Assembly: GCA_039194665.1 (NCBI GenBank)
Contig: JBCCVW010000026.1
Span: forward strand, 1 to 33,438
Length of the DNA: 33,438 nt
Source of the DNA: JABSQH01 sp039194665
Lineage (GTDB): Bacteria; Actinomycetota; Acidimicrobiia; Acidimicrobiales; Ilumatobacteraceae
Direction of reading: 5' to 3'
This document shows, piece after piece, positions 23,278 to 30,346 of the stretch. The position numbers and the translations under genes were made by a program. The number at the start of each line of letters is the position of its first letter. The first letter of the stretch is position 1. A model generated the notes under the pieces. The model did not search any database. It saw only the letters and a program-made list of their open reading frames with translations, and was not told the origin of the DNA.

Positions 23278-24251
23278 GACGGGAGGAGCTCGGCGGCGAG
23301 TGCGTCGGCGACTGCGTGCACCACTCGTGGCCCCGACGCCCGAGTGAGCAACTCCGGCACGGTGACGAGTGGAGTGTCGGCAATCGACGCGGGAAGCTCG
23401 CCGACAGCGGCGCGCAACGTGGCCAGGTGTCGCTCCCCCATGCGTCGGCGCGCTTCGGTCACGCGCGCCGCCGTGAGCACGGTGGCGACATCAGGACCCG
23501 CCGCGTCAACGAGCAGGTCGACCGCCGCGTCGAGCCGCTTGGCGATCGTCGCCTGGCGTGTGGTGAACAACGCCGGCAGCACTCGGTTGGCCACGACCAA
23601 GCACGGATGCACGCCCGTGCGTGGCGTCAGCTCGCCGAGTAGTTCGATTGTCTCGACGACGGGCATCTCCTCCGGTGTGGTCGTCACGACCACACCGGTT
23701 CGCGCAGGATCCTCGAGGATGTCGAGCATCCACTGGGTCTGGTCGCGCACGAGTCCGACCTGCACCAGATCGCGAATCACGCGAGGCGCCCCGATTTGCG
23801 ACACGACATGTCCGGTGGCGTCGGCATCGACGATCACGAGGTCGTAGTGCCGCTCGCGCACCTCGTAGCAGAGCTTGCCCACGCCGAGAATTTCCTTCAC
23901 CCCGGGCGCCGCATCGGCGACGAAGTCGAAGGTTGACGCCAGGGGCCCGATGCGCCCGATGAGGGGGACGCGCACGAACAGTCGGAGGTACTCGCGCAAC
24001 GCGTCCTCGGTGTTCATCGTGATGGCGTCGAGGTGCTCGTCGACCTCCGTCGGCTCGAAACGCAACTGACCGACATCGAAGGCCGACGCCAGCGCACCTT
24101 TGGCATCCATCTCGCACACCAACGTGCGACGTCCGGCACGAGCCGCGATGAGCGCAAGCGCGGCGGCAACGGTGGTCTTGCCGACACCACCCTTCCCAGT
24201 GACGAACACCAGGTCGAGGTCGACCGGCACGGCTGGCCGGTCGATCGTCAC
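23274..24251 (-). CDS. ArsA/Get3-like ATPase, first subunit (BagA-like)
   Basis: A 325-residue ATPase with the intact deviant Walker A TGKGGVGKTTVAAAL (about 17-31), including the signature Lys. CEMDAKGALASAF replaces the switch I DPA form of the second subunit, and IVDADATGHVVSQIGAP is switch II. GTG 24251 overlaps the DUF3107 stop as GTGA, and the protein then starts about 15 residues before the P-loop, as in the family. Middle gene of the DUF3107-ArsA-ArsA operon. Expected to bind ATP at a dimer interface with the second subunit; clients are unknown. Confidence 0.9.
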   Translation of the reverse strand: MTIDRPAVPVDLDLVFVTGKGGVGKTTVAAALALIAARAGRRTLVCEMDAKGALASAFDVGQLRFEPTEVDEHLDAITMNTEDALREYLRLFVRVPLIGRIGPLASTFDFVADAAPGVKEILGVGKLCYEVRERHYDLVIVDADATGHVVSQIGAPRVIRDLVQVGLVRDQTQWMLDILEDPARTGVVVTTTPEEMPVVETIELLGELTPRTGVHPCLVVANRVLPALFTTRQATIAKRLDAAVDLLVDAAGPDVATVLTAARVTEARRRMGERHLATLRAAVGELPASIADTPLVTVPELLTRASGPRVVHAVADALAAELLPS

Positions 24252-24478
24252 CCGCCGAAGCCGATGCGTCGATCGTCGGACGAGCCGACCTCGACGTAGG
24301 CGATCTTGGCCGCCGCCACGCCGACCTCGCGGCCGCGCTTGTCGGTGATCCACAAGACGTCGGAGGCGCCGCCGAGCGCCGCTTCGATGCGCGCCTTGAG
24401 GTCGTCGCGGTCGGCGTCGTCGGCCAGTTCGACGTTCAGCTCACGAGGGGCTTGGGTGACTCCGATGCGTACGTCCAT
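24248..24478 (-). CDS. DUF3107 family protein
   Basis: A 76-residue protein starting MDVRIGVTQAPRELNVELADD, the typical opening of the actinobacterial DUF3107 family (TB9.4 / Rv3208A type). The middle LWITDKRGREVGVAAAKIAYVEVG resembles a small beta barrel, and the family is of unknown function. It heads the operon and its stop overlaps the GTG of the first ArsA-like gene, so a link between DUF3107 and the ATPase pair is suggested. ATG 24478 is clear. Confidence 0.9.
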   Translation of the reverse strand: MDVRIGVTQAPRELNVELADDADRDDLKARIEAALGGASDVLWITDKRGREVGVAAAKIAYVEVGSSDDRRIGFGG

Positions 24479-24499
24479 TGAGGATCACGCTAGCTGTCG

Positions 24500-24520
24500 C
24501 ACCGGCCCCCGCCACCGGTG
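24500..24520 (-). terminator. Small hairpin after the SufR-like gene
   Basis: CACCGG (24500-24505) and CCGGTG (24515-24520) are inverted 6-bp arms around 9 nt, about 50 nt after the stop of the regulator gene and before DUF3107 on the same strand. No T-run follows. It may separate the regulator from the ATPase operon, but 6 bp is short. Confidence 0.35.
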
Positions 24521-24569
24521 TGCGCAGTCGTCGACCCGCGTCGAGCACCGACGTCCGGACAGAAGCCGC

Positions 24570-25343
24570 TCAGACAGACGTGGCGCAGAAGGTGTCGCCG
24601 GCGGCGAGACTGGACTCGGTGATGATGGCGCCGAGTTCGCCGTCGTCGTCGGCGGCATGCAACGCAGCGAGCATCCCGCGCACCATGCCTCGGTCGACGG
24701 CGCAGATCACTGGGTGCTCGGCGGCGACATCGCCGAACGGGCAGTGGTTGTTGATGATTCGCAGTCGGTCGTTGCGCTCTTCGGCATGTGCGGCGAACCC
24801 GTGTGCGGTGAGCGCGTCGGCGACCGCTTGAATCGCTGAGCGCATCGAACGCTGGCCAGCGGCCAGGGCATCGCCGGTGAGCCCGGCAGCCATCGCCGCG
24901 CCGTACTCCTGGCCGACCGCTTCGGCCATCGCCTCGGCTTCGTCCTGGGGCAGTCGGTCGAGTGCCCGTCCAAGCAGCGAGAGCAACAGATCGTCGCTGC
25001 GCAGTGGAAAGTCGAGCTCGCGACGGCCGGCGTCGCCGGTGGCCACGTAGCGCTTCGATGGCCGGCCAGCGCCGCTCCCGGGCGCTTTGGCCGTGGAGAC
25101 TTCGAGATAGCCGCCTGCGGCGAGCTTGTCGAGGTGATGGCGGGCGACGTTGGCGTGCACACCCACTTCTGCGGCGACCATCGCAGCGGTGACGCCGCTC
25201 GTCTCGTTCAGCGGAGCATCACCACTCGATGATGCATGGGGTGAGTGGTCGCGAGCGAAGAGATAGATGCGTCGACGGGTCGGATCACCAAAAGCGTCGG
25301 TGATCGCCGACACCGTCGCAGTAAACGCCGGCGACGCGGCCAT
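24570..25343 (-). CDS. SufR-like Fe-S cluster-sensing transcriptional regulator
   Basis: A 257-residue regulator with an N-terminal winged helix (DPTRRRIYLFAR, then VTAAMVAAEVGVHANVARHHLDKLAAGGYLEV) and a C-terminal cluster domain. NNHCPFGDVAAEHPVIC has the Cys-12-Cys spacing of SufR, and a third Cys follows in GDTFCATSV. SufR proteins use this site to hold a 4Fe-4S cluster and repress Fe-S assembly genes. ATG 25343 is chosen over GTG 25349. It faces the Mrp Fe-S carrier gene across 81 nt, so mrp is the probable target. No suf operon is in view. The insert HSPHASSSGDAPLNETSG in the winged helix is unusual. Confidence 0.88.
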   Translation of the reverse strand: MAASPAFTATVSAITDAFGDPTRRRIYLFARDHSPHASSSGDAPLNETSGVTAAMVAAEVGVHANVARHHLDKLAAGGYLEVSTAKAPGSGAGRPSKRYVATGDAGRRELDFPLRSDDLLLSLLGRALDRLPQDEAEAMAEAVGQEYGAAMAAGLTGDALAAGQRSMRSAIQAVADALTAHGFAAHAEERNDRLRIINNHCPFGDVAAEHPVICAVDRGMVRGMLAALHAADDDGELGAIITESSLAAGDTFCATSV

Positions 25344-25355
25344 CGGCACAGTCTA

Positions 25356-25368
25356 GGGGAATTTCTCC
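25356..25368. promoter_or_regulatory. Possible operator between SufR-like gene and mrp
   Basis: GGGGAATTTCTCC is a 13-bp near-palindrome (one mismatch per arm of six), 12 nt upstream of the regulator start in the divergent region. It is an AT-rich patch in otherwise GC-rich DNA. It does not match the SufR sites known from Synechocystis (CAAC-6-GTTG), so the assignment is weak. Confidence 0.3.
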
Positions 25369-25424
25369 TGTCCGCGTAGTGCAAATACGGTGTAAACGAG
25401 GGCTGGGGTCGCCACAATGTGGCC

Positions 25425-26570
25425 ATGGCCGTTACTCGCGAGCAGATCGTCGACGTCCTCCGCCCGGTGGAGGACCCAGAGCTCCACCGCTCGATCGTCG
25501 ATCTCAACATGTTGCGCGACATCGACCTGCGCGGCGACGGGTCGGTGGGCGTACAAATCGCACTGACCGTGCCCGGCTGTCCGCTCAAGGGCGAGATCAC
25601 CCGACGGGTCAGCGACGCAGCAACCGCGCTCCCCGGCGTGGATCGGATCGATGTCGACTTCACGGTGATGACCGACGACGAGCGCGAAGCGTTGCGCCGG
25701 CAATTGCACGGCGACGCTGGCGCCACTGCGGGGAGTGCCCCAGCACAAGGGCATGCCGAAGGGCGCGAGATTCCGTTCGCCAAGAACTCGTCGAAGACCC
25801 GTCCGCTGGTGATCTCTTCGGGCAAGGGCGGCGTCGGCAAGTCGAGCGTCACGACCAACCTGGCGGTCGCCCTCGCCGCGCAGGGACACTCGGTGGGTGT
25901 CGTCGATGCCGACATCTACGGATACTCGATCCCGCGCATGCTCGGCACCGATCGCGACCCGACCGTGATCGACGAGATGCTGATCCCACCAGCGCAGTAC
26001 GGCGTGCGTTGCATCTCGATCGGCTACTTCGTGCCGCAGGGCCAAGCGGTGATCTGGCGCGGGCCGATGTTGCACAAGGCGCTCGAGCAGTTCCTCACCG
26101 ACGTGTTCTGGGACGAACCCGACTTCTTGATCATCGACATGCCACCGGGCACCGGCGACATCGCCCTGTCACTGTCGCAGTACCTCCCACGCGGTGAGGT
26201 GTACGTCGTGACCACCCCACAGCCGGCTGCCCAGGAGGTTGCCGCGTTGTCGGCAGCGATGGCCGAGAAGGTCAACCTGCCGGTGCGCGGCGTGATCGAG
26301 AACATGAGCTGGTTCACCGGCGACGACGGCGTGCGCTACGAGATCTTCGGCTCAGGCGGTGGTCAGAAGTTGGCCGACGACCTCGACGTGCCGCTCCTGG
26401 GGGCGCTGCCACTGGTGCCTGCCCTCCGCGAGGGCGGCGACGCCGGTCGGCCGATTGCGGCCATAGCGCCCGACTCGGAAGCCGGTCGGGCGTTTTTCGA
26501 CATCGCCGAGCGAATCGCGGTCGAGCTCAAGCCGAAGAAGGTCTACTCCGAGAAGCTGCAAGTCAGCTGA
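25425..26570 (+). CDS. mrp: Mrp/NBP35-family Fe-S carrier ATPase with N-terminal MIP18 (DUF59) domain
   Basis: A 381-residue protein. Residues about 1-85 form a DUF59/MIP18 domain (LRPVEDPELHRSIVDLNML, LTVPGCPLKGEITRRV, with the usual Cys). A linker leads to the ATPase: SSGKGGVGKSSVTTNLA (deviant Walker A), VVDADIYGYSIPRMLG, and IIDMPPGTGDIALSLSQ. It delivers 4Fe-4S clusters to client proteins. The CxxC found in many Mrp proteins after ENMS is absent (ENMSWFTGDDGVRYEIFG), as in several actinobacterial forms, so cluster ligands must lie elsewhere. ATG 25425 is preferred to GTG 25419. Divergent from the SufR-like gene. Confidence 0.94.
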   Translation: MAVTREQIVDVLRPVEDPELHRSIVDLNMLRDIDLRGDGSVGVQIALTVPGCPLKGEITRRVSDAATALPGVDRIDVDFTVMTDDEREALRRQLHGDAGATAGSAPAQGHAEGREIPFAKNSSKTRPLVISSGKGGVGKSSVTTNLAVALAAQGHSVGVVDADIYGYSIPRMLGTDRDPTVIDEMLIPPAQYGVRCISIGYFVPQGQAVIWRGPMLHKALEQFLTDVFWDEPDFLIIDMPPGTGDIALSLSQYLPRGEVYVVTTPQPAAQEVAALSAAMAEKVNLPVRGVIENMSWFTGDDGVRYEIFGSGGGQKLADDLDVPLLGALPLVPALREGGDAGRPIAAIAPDSEAGRAFFDIAERIAVELKPKKVYSEKLQVS

Positions 26571-26584
26571 GCGGCCAGTCGTCG

Positions 26585-26923
26585 ATGGAGTTGGTCCCGC
26601 GCTACCGGTTCGACGCCCTCGTCGCCGATGCGCTCGACGACCTTCCCGACGAGCTGTTGCCGGTGCTCGACAACGTGGTTGTGCAGGTGCACGATCGCCA
26701 CCCCGACGAACCCGACCTGCTCGGGTTGTACGAAGGCGTCCCGCACACCGAGCGCAATGGCACCGATGGCCCCGACGTCGTCACGATCTACCGGGCCGCG
26801 CTGTGCGACATGTGTCGCGACTTCGAGGATCTGGCCGAAGAGGTGTACGTCACGGTGATCCACGAGGTGGCCCACGCCGCCGGGATCGACGACGATCGAC
26901 TCCACGAACTCGGGTGGGGTTAG
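26585..26923 (+). CDS. Small metallopeptidase-like protein (minimal MMP-like domain)
   Basis: A 112-residue protein with a minimal zinc metalloprotease site: VIHEVAHAAGIDDDRLHELGW, with H93, E94 and H97 of HExxH and an Asp of GIDDD likely as third ligand. YEGVPHTER and DVVTIYRAAL are other family stretches. Members are small cytoplasmic proteins, common in actinobacteria, of unknown target. It begins at ATG 26585, 14 nt after mrp, so probably shares its mRNA, and ends 10 nt before the DUF4328 gene. Confidence 0.9.
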   Translation: MELVPRYRFDALVADALDDLPDELLPVLDNVVVQVHDRHPDEPDLLGLYEGVPHTERNGTDGPDVVTIYRAALCDMCRDFEDLAEEVYVTVIHEVAHAAGIDDDRLHELGWG

Positions 26924-26933
26924 CCTCTCCGCC

Positions 26934-27875
26934 GTGAGCGACGTCCCGCCGCCGCCCCCTGGTTCGCCACCGCCTCCCGGACCATCGTCCGGATCGTCTT
27001 CGTCGACCCCGCCGCCACCGCCCCCGTCGAGCGCGCCAGGCGGCCCGCCGCCACCATCTGCGGCCCCGCCCCCACCACCGTCGTCCGCGGCGCCGCCGTC
27101 AGACTCCCCACCCCCACCACCGTCGCACTCCCCACCCCCACCGCCGTCCGGGCTGACACCGCCGCCCGGGTACGTGCCCTACGGCACCAACCCGACTCCG
27201 ACGGTGCCGCTGCGCCGCATTCGCGGGTTGTCGACGGCGGTCGTCGTGCTCGTCGCCGCAGCAGTGCTCGGCACGGTGGCGGCGACGATCTTGTCGTTCG
27301 GTGCGGCCAGCGACGCCGAGGACTTCCTCAACGGCTCGATCTCCCAAGACGACTTCGAGAGTGCCATCGGCCCGCTCAACGCCGCCCAGCTGATCACCGG
27401 CGTCGCCACGCTCGCCGCCGGCATCGTCACCATCATCTGGCTGTATCGCATCGCGAGCAACGTTCGGGCCTTCGGACGGCAAACGACGTTTCACCCGTTG
27501 TTCGCCATCTTCGGCTGGTTCCTCCCCCCGTTCGTGTTGTACATCGTGCCGTTCCTGGTGTGCCGCGAGCTGTGGAAGGCATCGACGCCCGATGTCGCCG
27601 ACGGTGACGAGTGGAAACGGCCGGGCGAGAACGCCGTGCTGTGGACCTGGTTCTTGACCTATGGGCTCCTTCCGGTCGTGATCCTCGCATTCCAAGCCAA
27701 TGCACTCGCTGGCGGATTGGGCGCCGGCGACGTCGACGCCCTCGCCGAGACGATCGAAGACTTCGGGACGCTGGGTGTACTCGCCGGCGTACTCACCGTG
27801 ATCGCTGGCGGCGCATGGATCATCTTCGTTCGCACACTCACCGAGCGACACACTGCGCTCACACGCGAGTCATGA
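26934..27875 (+). CDS. DUF4328 membrane protein with proline-rich N-terminus
   Basis: A 313-residue protein. Residues 1-90 are almost all Pro, Ser, Ala and Gly, with runs of four to six prolines, followed by five or so membrane segments starting at about residue 97 (LSTAVVVLVAAAVLGTVAATIL). IIWLYRIASNVRAFGRQTTFHPLFAIFGWFLPP is the DUF4328 signature. Function is unknown; the Pro-rich arm would lie in the cytoplasm and could bind partners. Proline runs stall ribosomes unless EF-P is present. GTG 26934 follows the metallopeptidase stop by 10 nt. The N-terminal DNA is a CCGCC/CCACC-rich low-complexity stretch (about 26940-27170). Its stop lies in a degenerate repeat array. Confidence 0.87.
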   Translation: MSDVPPPPPGSPPPPGPSSGSSSSTPPPPPPSSAPGGPPPPSAAPPPPPSSAAPPSDSPPPPPSHSPPPPPSGLTPPPGYVPYGTNPTPTVPLRRIRGLSTAVVVLVAAAVLGTVAATILSFGAASDAEDFLNGSISQDDFESAIGPLNAAQLITGVATLAAGIVTIIWLYRIASNVRAFGRQTTFHPLFAIFGWFLPPFVLYIVPFLVCRELWKASTPDVADGDEWKRPGENAVLWTWFLTYGLLPVVILAFQANALAGGLGAGDVDALAETIEDFGTLGVLAGVLTVIAGGAWIIFVRTLTERHTALTRES

Positions 27876-27941
27876 TCACGCCGTCACGATGAGCTCGTCA
27901 CCATGAGCATTCCGTCATGAACACAGCGTCATGAGCTCGCG
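27869..27941. repeat. Five degenerate GTCA-led repeats spanning the DUF4328 stop to the sixA start
   Basis: Units start GTCA at 27869, 27883, 27897, 27914 and 27928, with spacings 14, 14, 17 and 14 nt: GTCATGATCACGCC, GTCACGATGAGCTC, GTCACCATGAGCATTCC, GTCATGAACACAGC and GTCATGAGCTCGCG. The first contains the stop of the upstream gene (27873-27875) and the last contains the ATG of the phosphatase gene (27931). A related duplication, CGTCGTGATCACAC twice, lies at the other end of that gene. Confidence 0.7.
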
Positions 27942-28398
27942 TACGCTGTACTTCGTTCGCCACGCCAAGGCGGGAAGCCGATCGGAGTGGGTTGGCGACG
28001 ACGCAGTGCGCCCGCTGAGTCGTACCGGATGGGCACAAGCCGCTGCGATCGCCGTACGACTCGGCCAGAAGTCGCCGCCGCGGCTGGTGGCGAGCCCATC
28101 GCTGCGTTGCGTCCAGACGCTCGAGCCGCTCGGCGAGGCGGTCGGCGTGAAGGTCGAACCAGACGATCGGCTCTACGAGGGCGGCGGCTTCATGCCCGTC
28201 CTCGACCTGCTCGCCGAGCTCCCGCACCGCGGCGTGTTGTGCAGCCACGGCGACATCATCCCCAGCGTGGTGATGGCGCTCGAACGCCGCGGCATGGAGA
28301 TCGCCGGCACACCCGACTGGCGGAAAGCGTCGGTCTGGGTGCTGAAGTCGACCGATGGCGAGTTCATACGGGGAAAGGCCTGGCCGCCGCCGTCGTGA
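27931..28398 (+). CDS. SixA-type histidine phosphatase
   Basis: A 155-residue short histidine phosphatase of the SixA group. RTLYFVRHAKAG (R10, H11) is the catalytic start, PLSRTGWAQAAAIA the second conserved stretch and CSHGDIIPS the second catalytic His. SixA in E. coli dephosphorylates phospho-His of signalling or PTS proteins; the substrate here is unknown. It is the third histidine phosphatase of this window. ATG 27931 is in the last unit of a repeat array, with no good ribosome site before it. The C-terminal codons (CCGCCGCCG) run into a 14-nt duplication that contains the stop. Confidence 0.9.
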   Translation: MSSRTLYFVRHAKAGSRSEWVGDDAVRPLSRTGWAQAAAIAVRLGQKSPPRLVASPSLRCVQTLEPLGEAVGVKVEPDDRLYEGGGFMPVLDLLAELPHRGVLCSHGDIIPSVVMALERRGMEIAGTPDWRKASVWVLKSTDGEFIRGKAWPPPS

Positions 28399-28418
28399 TC
28401 ACACCGTCGTGATCACAC
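28391..28418. repeat. 14-nt perfect tandem duplication containing the sixA stop
   Basis: CGTCGTGATCACAC occurs twice in direct succession (28391-28404, 28405-28418). The first copy holds the last sense codon and TGA stop (28396-28398). The second is non-coding and runs up to the REP-like palindrome at 28421. The segment from 28392 resembles 27869-27892 before the gene (19 of 24 positions). Confidence 0.8.
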
Positions 28419-28420
28419 CC

Positions 28421-28454
28421 GTGTGACAGCAGGGGTCTACCCCACGTGTCACAC
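28421..28454. repeat. REP-like palindrome between sixA and ccmI
   Basis: GTGTGACA (28421-28428) and TGTCACAC (28447-28454) are outer arms, with GGGGT/ACCCC pairing inside. It is the same design as 20401-20433 (TGTGACAG, about 3 nt, GGGGTC, then the mirror). Both copies lie between convergent genes, so each could end transcription on both strands. Confidence 0.75.
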
Positions 28455-28467
28455 CCGCACATGGGCG

Positions 28468-29229
28468 TCAGCCGGCTGCCGCCCGGATGTCGGCAGCGAA
28501 CTCGGTGACGATGTCGGCCACGTCGGCAGGCGGGTTGTTCGCCTCGCACACCTCGACGTACGGCAGCGCCGCCTCGGCATCATCGCGGAACTGGAACTCG
28601 ACGATCGCCAAGAAGCACTGGGGGTCGGGATACAGCGGATCGAGTTCGGCCGACTGGGCGAGTGCCAGCACCGCTGCATCGAGCGCCGCATCTCGGGCAT
28701 CGGGGTCGGCTTCTTGGGTGGCCAGCAGTGCCAGCGTCCAACCGAAGTAGGCGATCGCCTCGACGCTTTCGCGCCCTTGCTCGCGTTCCATCTCGACGAC
28801 CCGTCCGAACAATCCGTTGGCGGTCGGAAAGTCGCCGTTGGTCATCGCGCTGCGCGCCGACGCCAGGAGCAGCCGGGCGTCGTCGCCGGGCGTGAACCCG
28901 GTGATCTCTTGCCCGGCACGACGCTCGCCCCACGCTTCGGCAAGAACGAATCCGATACCGACTGCACCGGCGAGTAGCACAGCGGTGATCGCCGCAGTGC
29001 GCCCCCATCGACGAGGCGGCCGTTCGCCCACCGCCGACCGTCCGGCGTCGATCCGCCGCAACACGTTGGCCGCGCGGGCGGTGTAGCCGTCCTTCAGGGT
29101 CTGGTAGTCGTTTTCGTCGACATCGCCGGCCGCGAACTCGCGCTCGAGATCGTCGAGTGAGCGCAGGAGGAAGCGCCGCTCCTCTTCGAGGTCGGCCAGC
29201 TCGTCGAGCTGATCGCCGCGTGCGCTCAC
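28468..29229 (-). CDS. ccmI: Cytochrome c maturation protein CcmI-like (TPR)
   Basis: A 253-residue protein and the last gene of the Ccm operon. A coiled-coil start (ELADLEEERRFLLRSLDDLEREFAAGDVDENDYQTLKDGYTARAANVLRRI) is typical of CcmI/CycH. One membrane segment follows (about 85-105, AITAVLLAGAVGIGFVLA), then helical tetratricopeptide-like repeats outside the membrane (FPTANGLFGRVVEMERE, DAAVLALAQSAELDPLYPD). CcmI presents apocytochrome c to the heme ligation complex. GTG 29229 overlaps the ccmH stop as GTGA, and the protein begins VSARGDQLDELADLEEE. Sequence similarity to proteobacterial CcmI is low, so the name rests on position and architecture. Confidence 0.78.
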   Translation of the reverse strand: MSARGDQLDELADLEEERRFLLRSLDDLEREFAAGDVDENDYQTLKDGYTARAANVLRRIDAGRSAVGERPPRRWGRTAAITAVLLAGAVGIGFVLAEAWGERRAGQEITGFTPGDDARLLLASARSAMTNGDFPTANGLFGRVVEMEREQGRESVEAIAYFGWTLALLATQEADPDARDAALDAAVLALAQSAELDPLYPDPQCFLAIVEFQFRDDAEAALPYVEVCEANNPPADVADIVTEFAADIRAAAG

Positions 29230-29735
29230 AGCTCGTACTGCGCGTCGTGTTCGTCGCGCAGCGCCGCCTCGACCAACGCTCGGTCGGCCGCGGTCGGATC
29301 GAGGGTGCTCTCGGTCTCGGTTCGCCACCGGCGGAAGGCCACTGCCAGTCCAGCGACGCCGCATACCAGCGCAACCGCCGGAAGCACCCATACCAGCGCA
29401 TCGAATCCAGAGGCGCGCGGCACGAGCAGCACCGACGCGCCGTAGCGCGTCTCGATGAATGCCACGATCTCGTCATCGCCCAAGTCGTTCTCCGCGACGA
29501 GATCGCCGACCTGGTTGCGGATGGCGATCGATGCGCTGTTCTGCGACTCGAACACGCTCTCGCCGTCGCACACCGGACAGGCCACTCGCTTGGAGATCGC
29601 ATCGACGCGATCCTCCGGCGTTTGCGGGCCGGTGGTGGCGACGATGCCCACCGTGAGGGCCGCAGCGACGACGAATACCAATGCCACCCATCCAGGCCAA
29701 CCCTTGAGACGCCGGTTCACGGTGCGGGCGCTCAT
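29226..29735 (-). CDS. ccmH: Cytochrome c maturation protein CcmH (CcmL/NrfF type)
   Basis: A 169-residue membrane-anchored thiol protein. An N-terminal membrane segment (about 15-35) is followed by the CcmH domain: ISKRVACPVCDGESVFESQNSASIAIRNQV, with the reactive pair C53 and C56 that reduces the apocytochrome heme-binding disulfide. A second membrane segment (about 110-130) and a cytoplasmic tail follow; FIETRYGASVLLVPRASGFDALVWVLPA is the conserved hinge into it. ATG 29735 overlaps the ccmG stop as ATGA. Confidence 0.93.
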   Translation of the reverse strand: MSARTVNRRLKGWPGWVALVFVVAAALTVGIVATTGPQTPEDRVDAISKRVACPVCDGESVFESQNSASIAIRNQVGDLVAENDLGDDEIVAFIETRYGASVLLVPRASGFDALVWVLPAVALVCGVAGLAVAFRRWRTETESTLDPTAADRALVEAALRDEHDAQYEL

Positions 29736-30346
29736 CCGTATTGCTCGCGGAACTGCTGAAGGGTGATGTTGAGCTGCTCGGCGGTGACCTTGGAGATGAA
29801 CCGCAGCTGGACCACGCCGCTCGGGTCGACGATCCAGGTTTCGGGCACCTGAGCCACACCGAAGGCCACGGGAAACTCGTCGAACTCGGAGTACACGACC
29901 GGCCAATCGCCGCCGCGTTCGTCGAAGAACGCTTCCACGTCGGCGGGCGTGTCATTGACCACGACCGAGTACAGCTCAGCGCCGTCGGCACCGAGCGCTT
30001 GTTGTTGCTCGTGGAAGTCGATCAGGTCGGGATGCTCCTGGATACACGGCACGCAGTCGGCGGTGAAGAAGTTGAGCACCACCCAGCTGCCTTTCCGGCG
30101 CGACAAGTCGAACGGCGTTCCGTCGGCCAGTTCGCCGACCGCTTCAGGCGCCGGCCGGCCGATCAGTGGCGACTCAGCGACCGTCTCACCGTCTGACGTG
30201 GCATTGATCAACACGACGACGAGGCCGATCATGACGATGGCGATGCCGAGTGCGATCCACGGTGCGATCGGTCGCCGCGCGGCCGGCCCTGTCACCGCAA
30301 CCTCGTCGGGCGCATCGTCGGGGGCGCCCTCGAGAACGTCAGTCAT
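29732..30346 (-). CDS. ccmG: Thioredoxin-like protein CcmG/TlpA
   Basis: A 204-residue membrane-anchored thiol-disulfide protein. After a disordered cytoplasmic start (1-24), one membrane helix (about 29-47) places a thioredoxin domain outside the membrane, with active site ADCVPC (C98, C101) and cis-Pro in VPETWIVD. It supplies electrons to CcmH and apocytochrome c. WVVLNFFTADCVPCIQEHPDL matches the TlpA/ResA group. ATG 30346 overlaps the ccmF stop, and its stop overlaps ccmH, so this part of the operon is fully coupled. Confidence 0.93.
   Translation of the reverse strand: MTDVLEGAPDDAPDEVAVTGPAARRPIAPWIALGIAIVMIGLVVVLINATSDGETVAESPLIGRPAPEAVGELADGTPFDLSRRKGSWVVLNFFTADCVPCIQEHPDLIDFHEQQQALGADGAELYSVVVNDTPADVEAFFDERGGDWPVVYSEFDEFPVAFGVAQVPETWIVDPSGVVQLRFISKVTAEQLNITLQQFREQYG

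Noticed and set aside
22096..24251. Arsenite efflux ATPase (ars operon)
   Set aside because: No arsenite-binding Cys triad, no arsB or arsR nearby; the pair resembles mycobacterial Get3-like ATPases.
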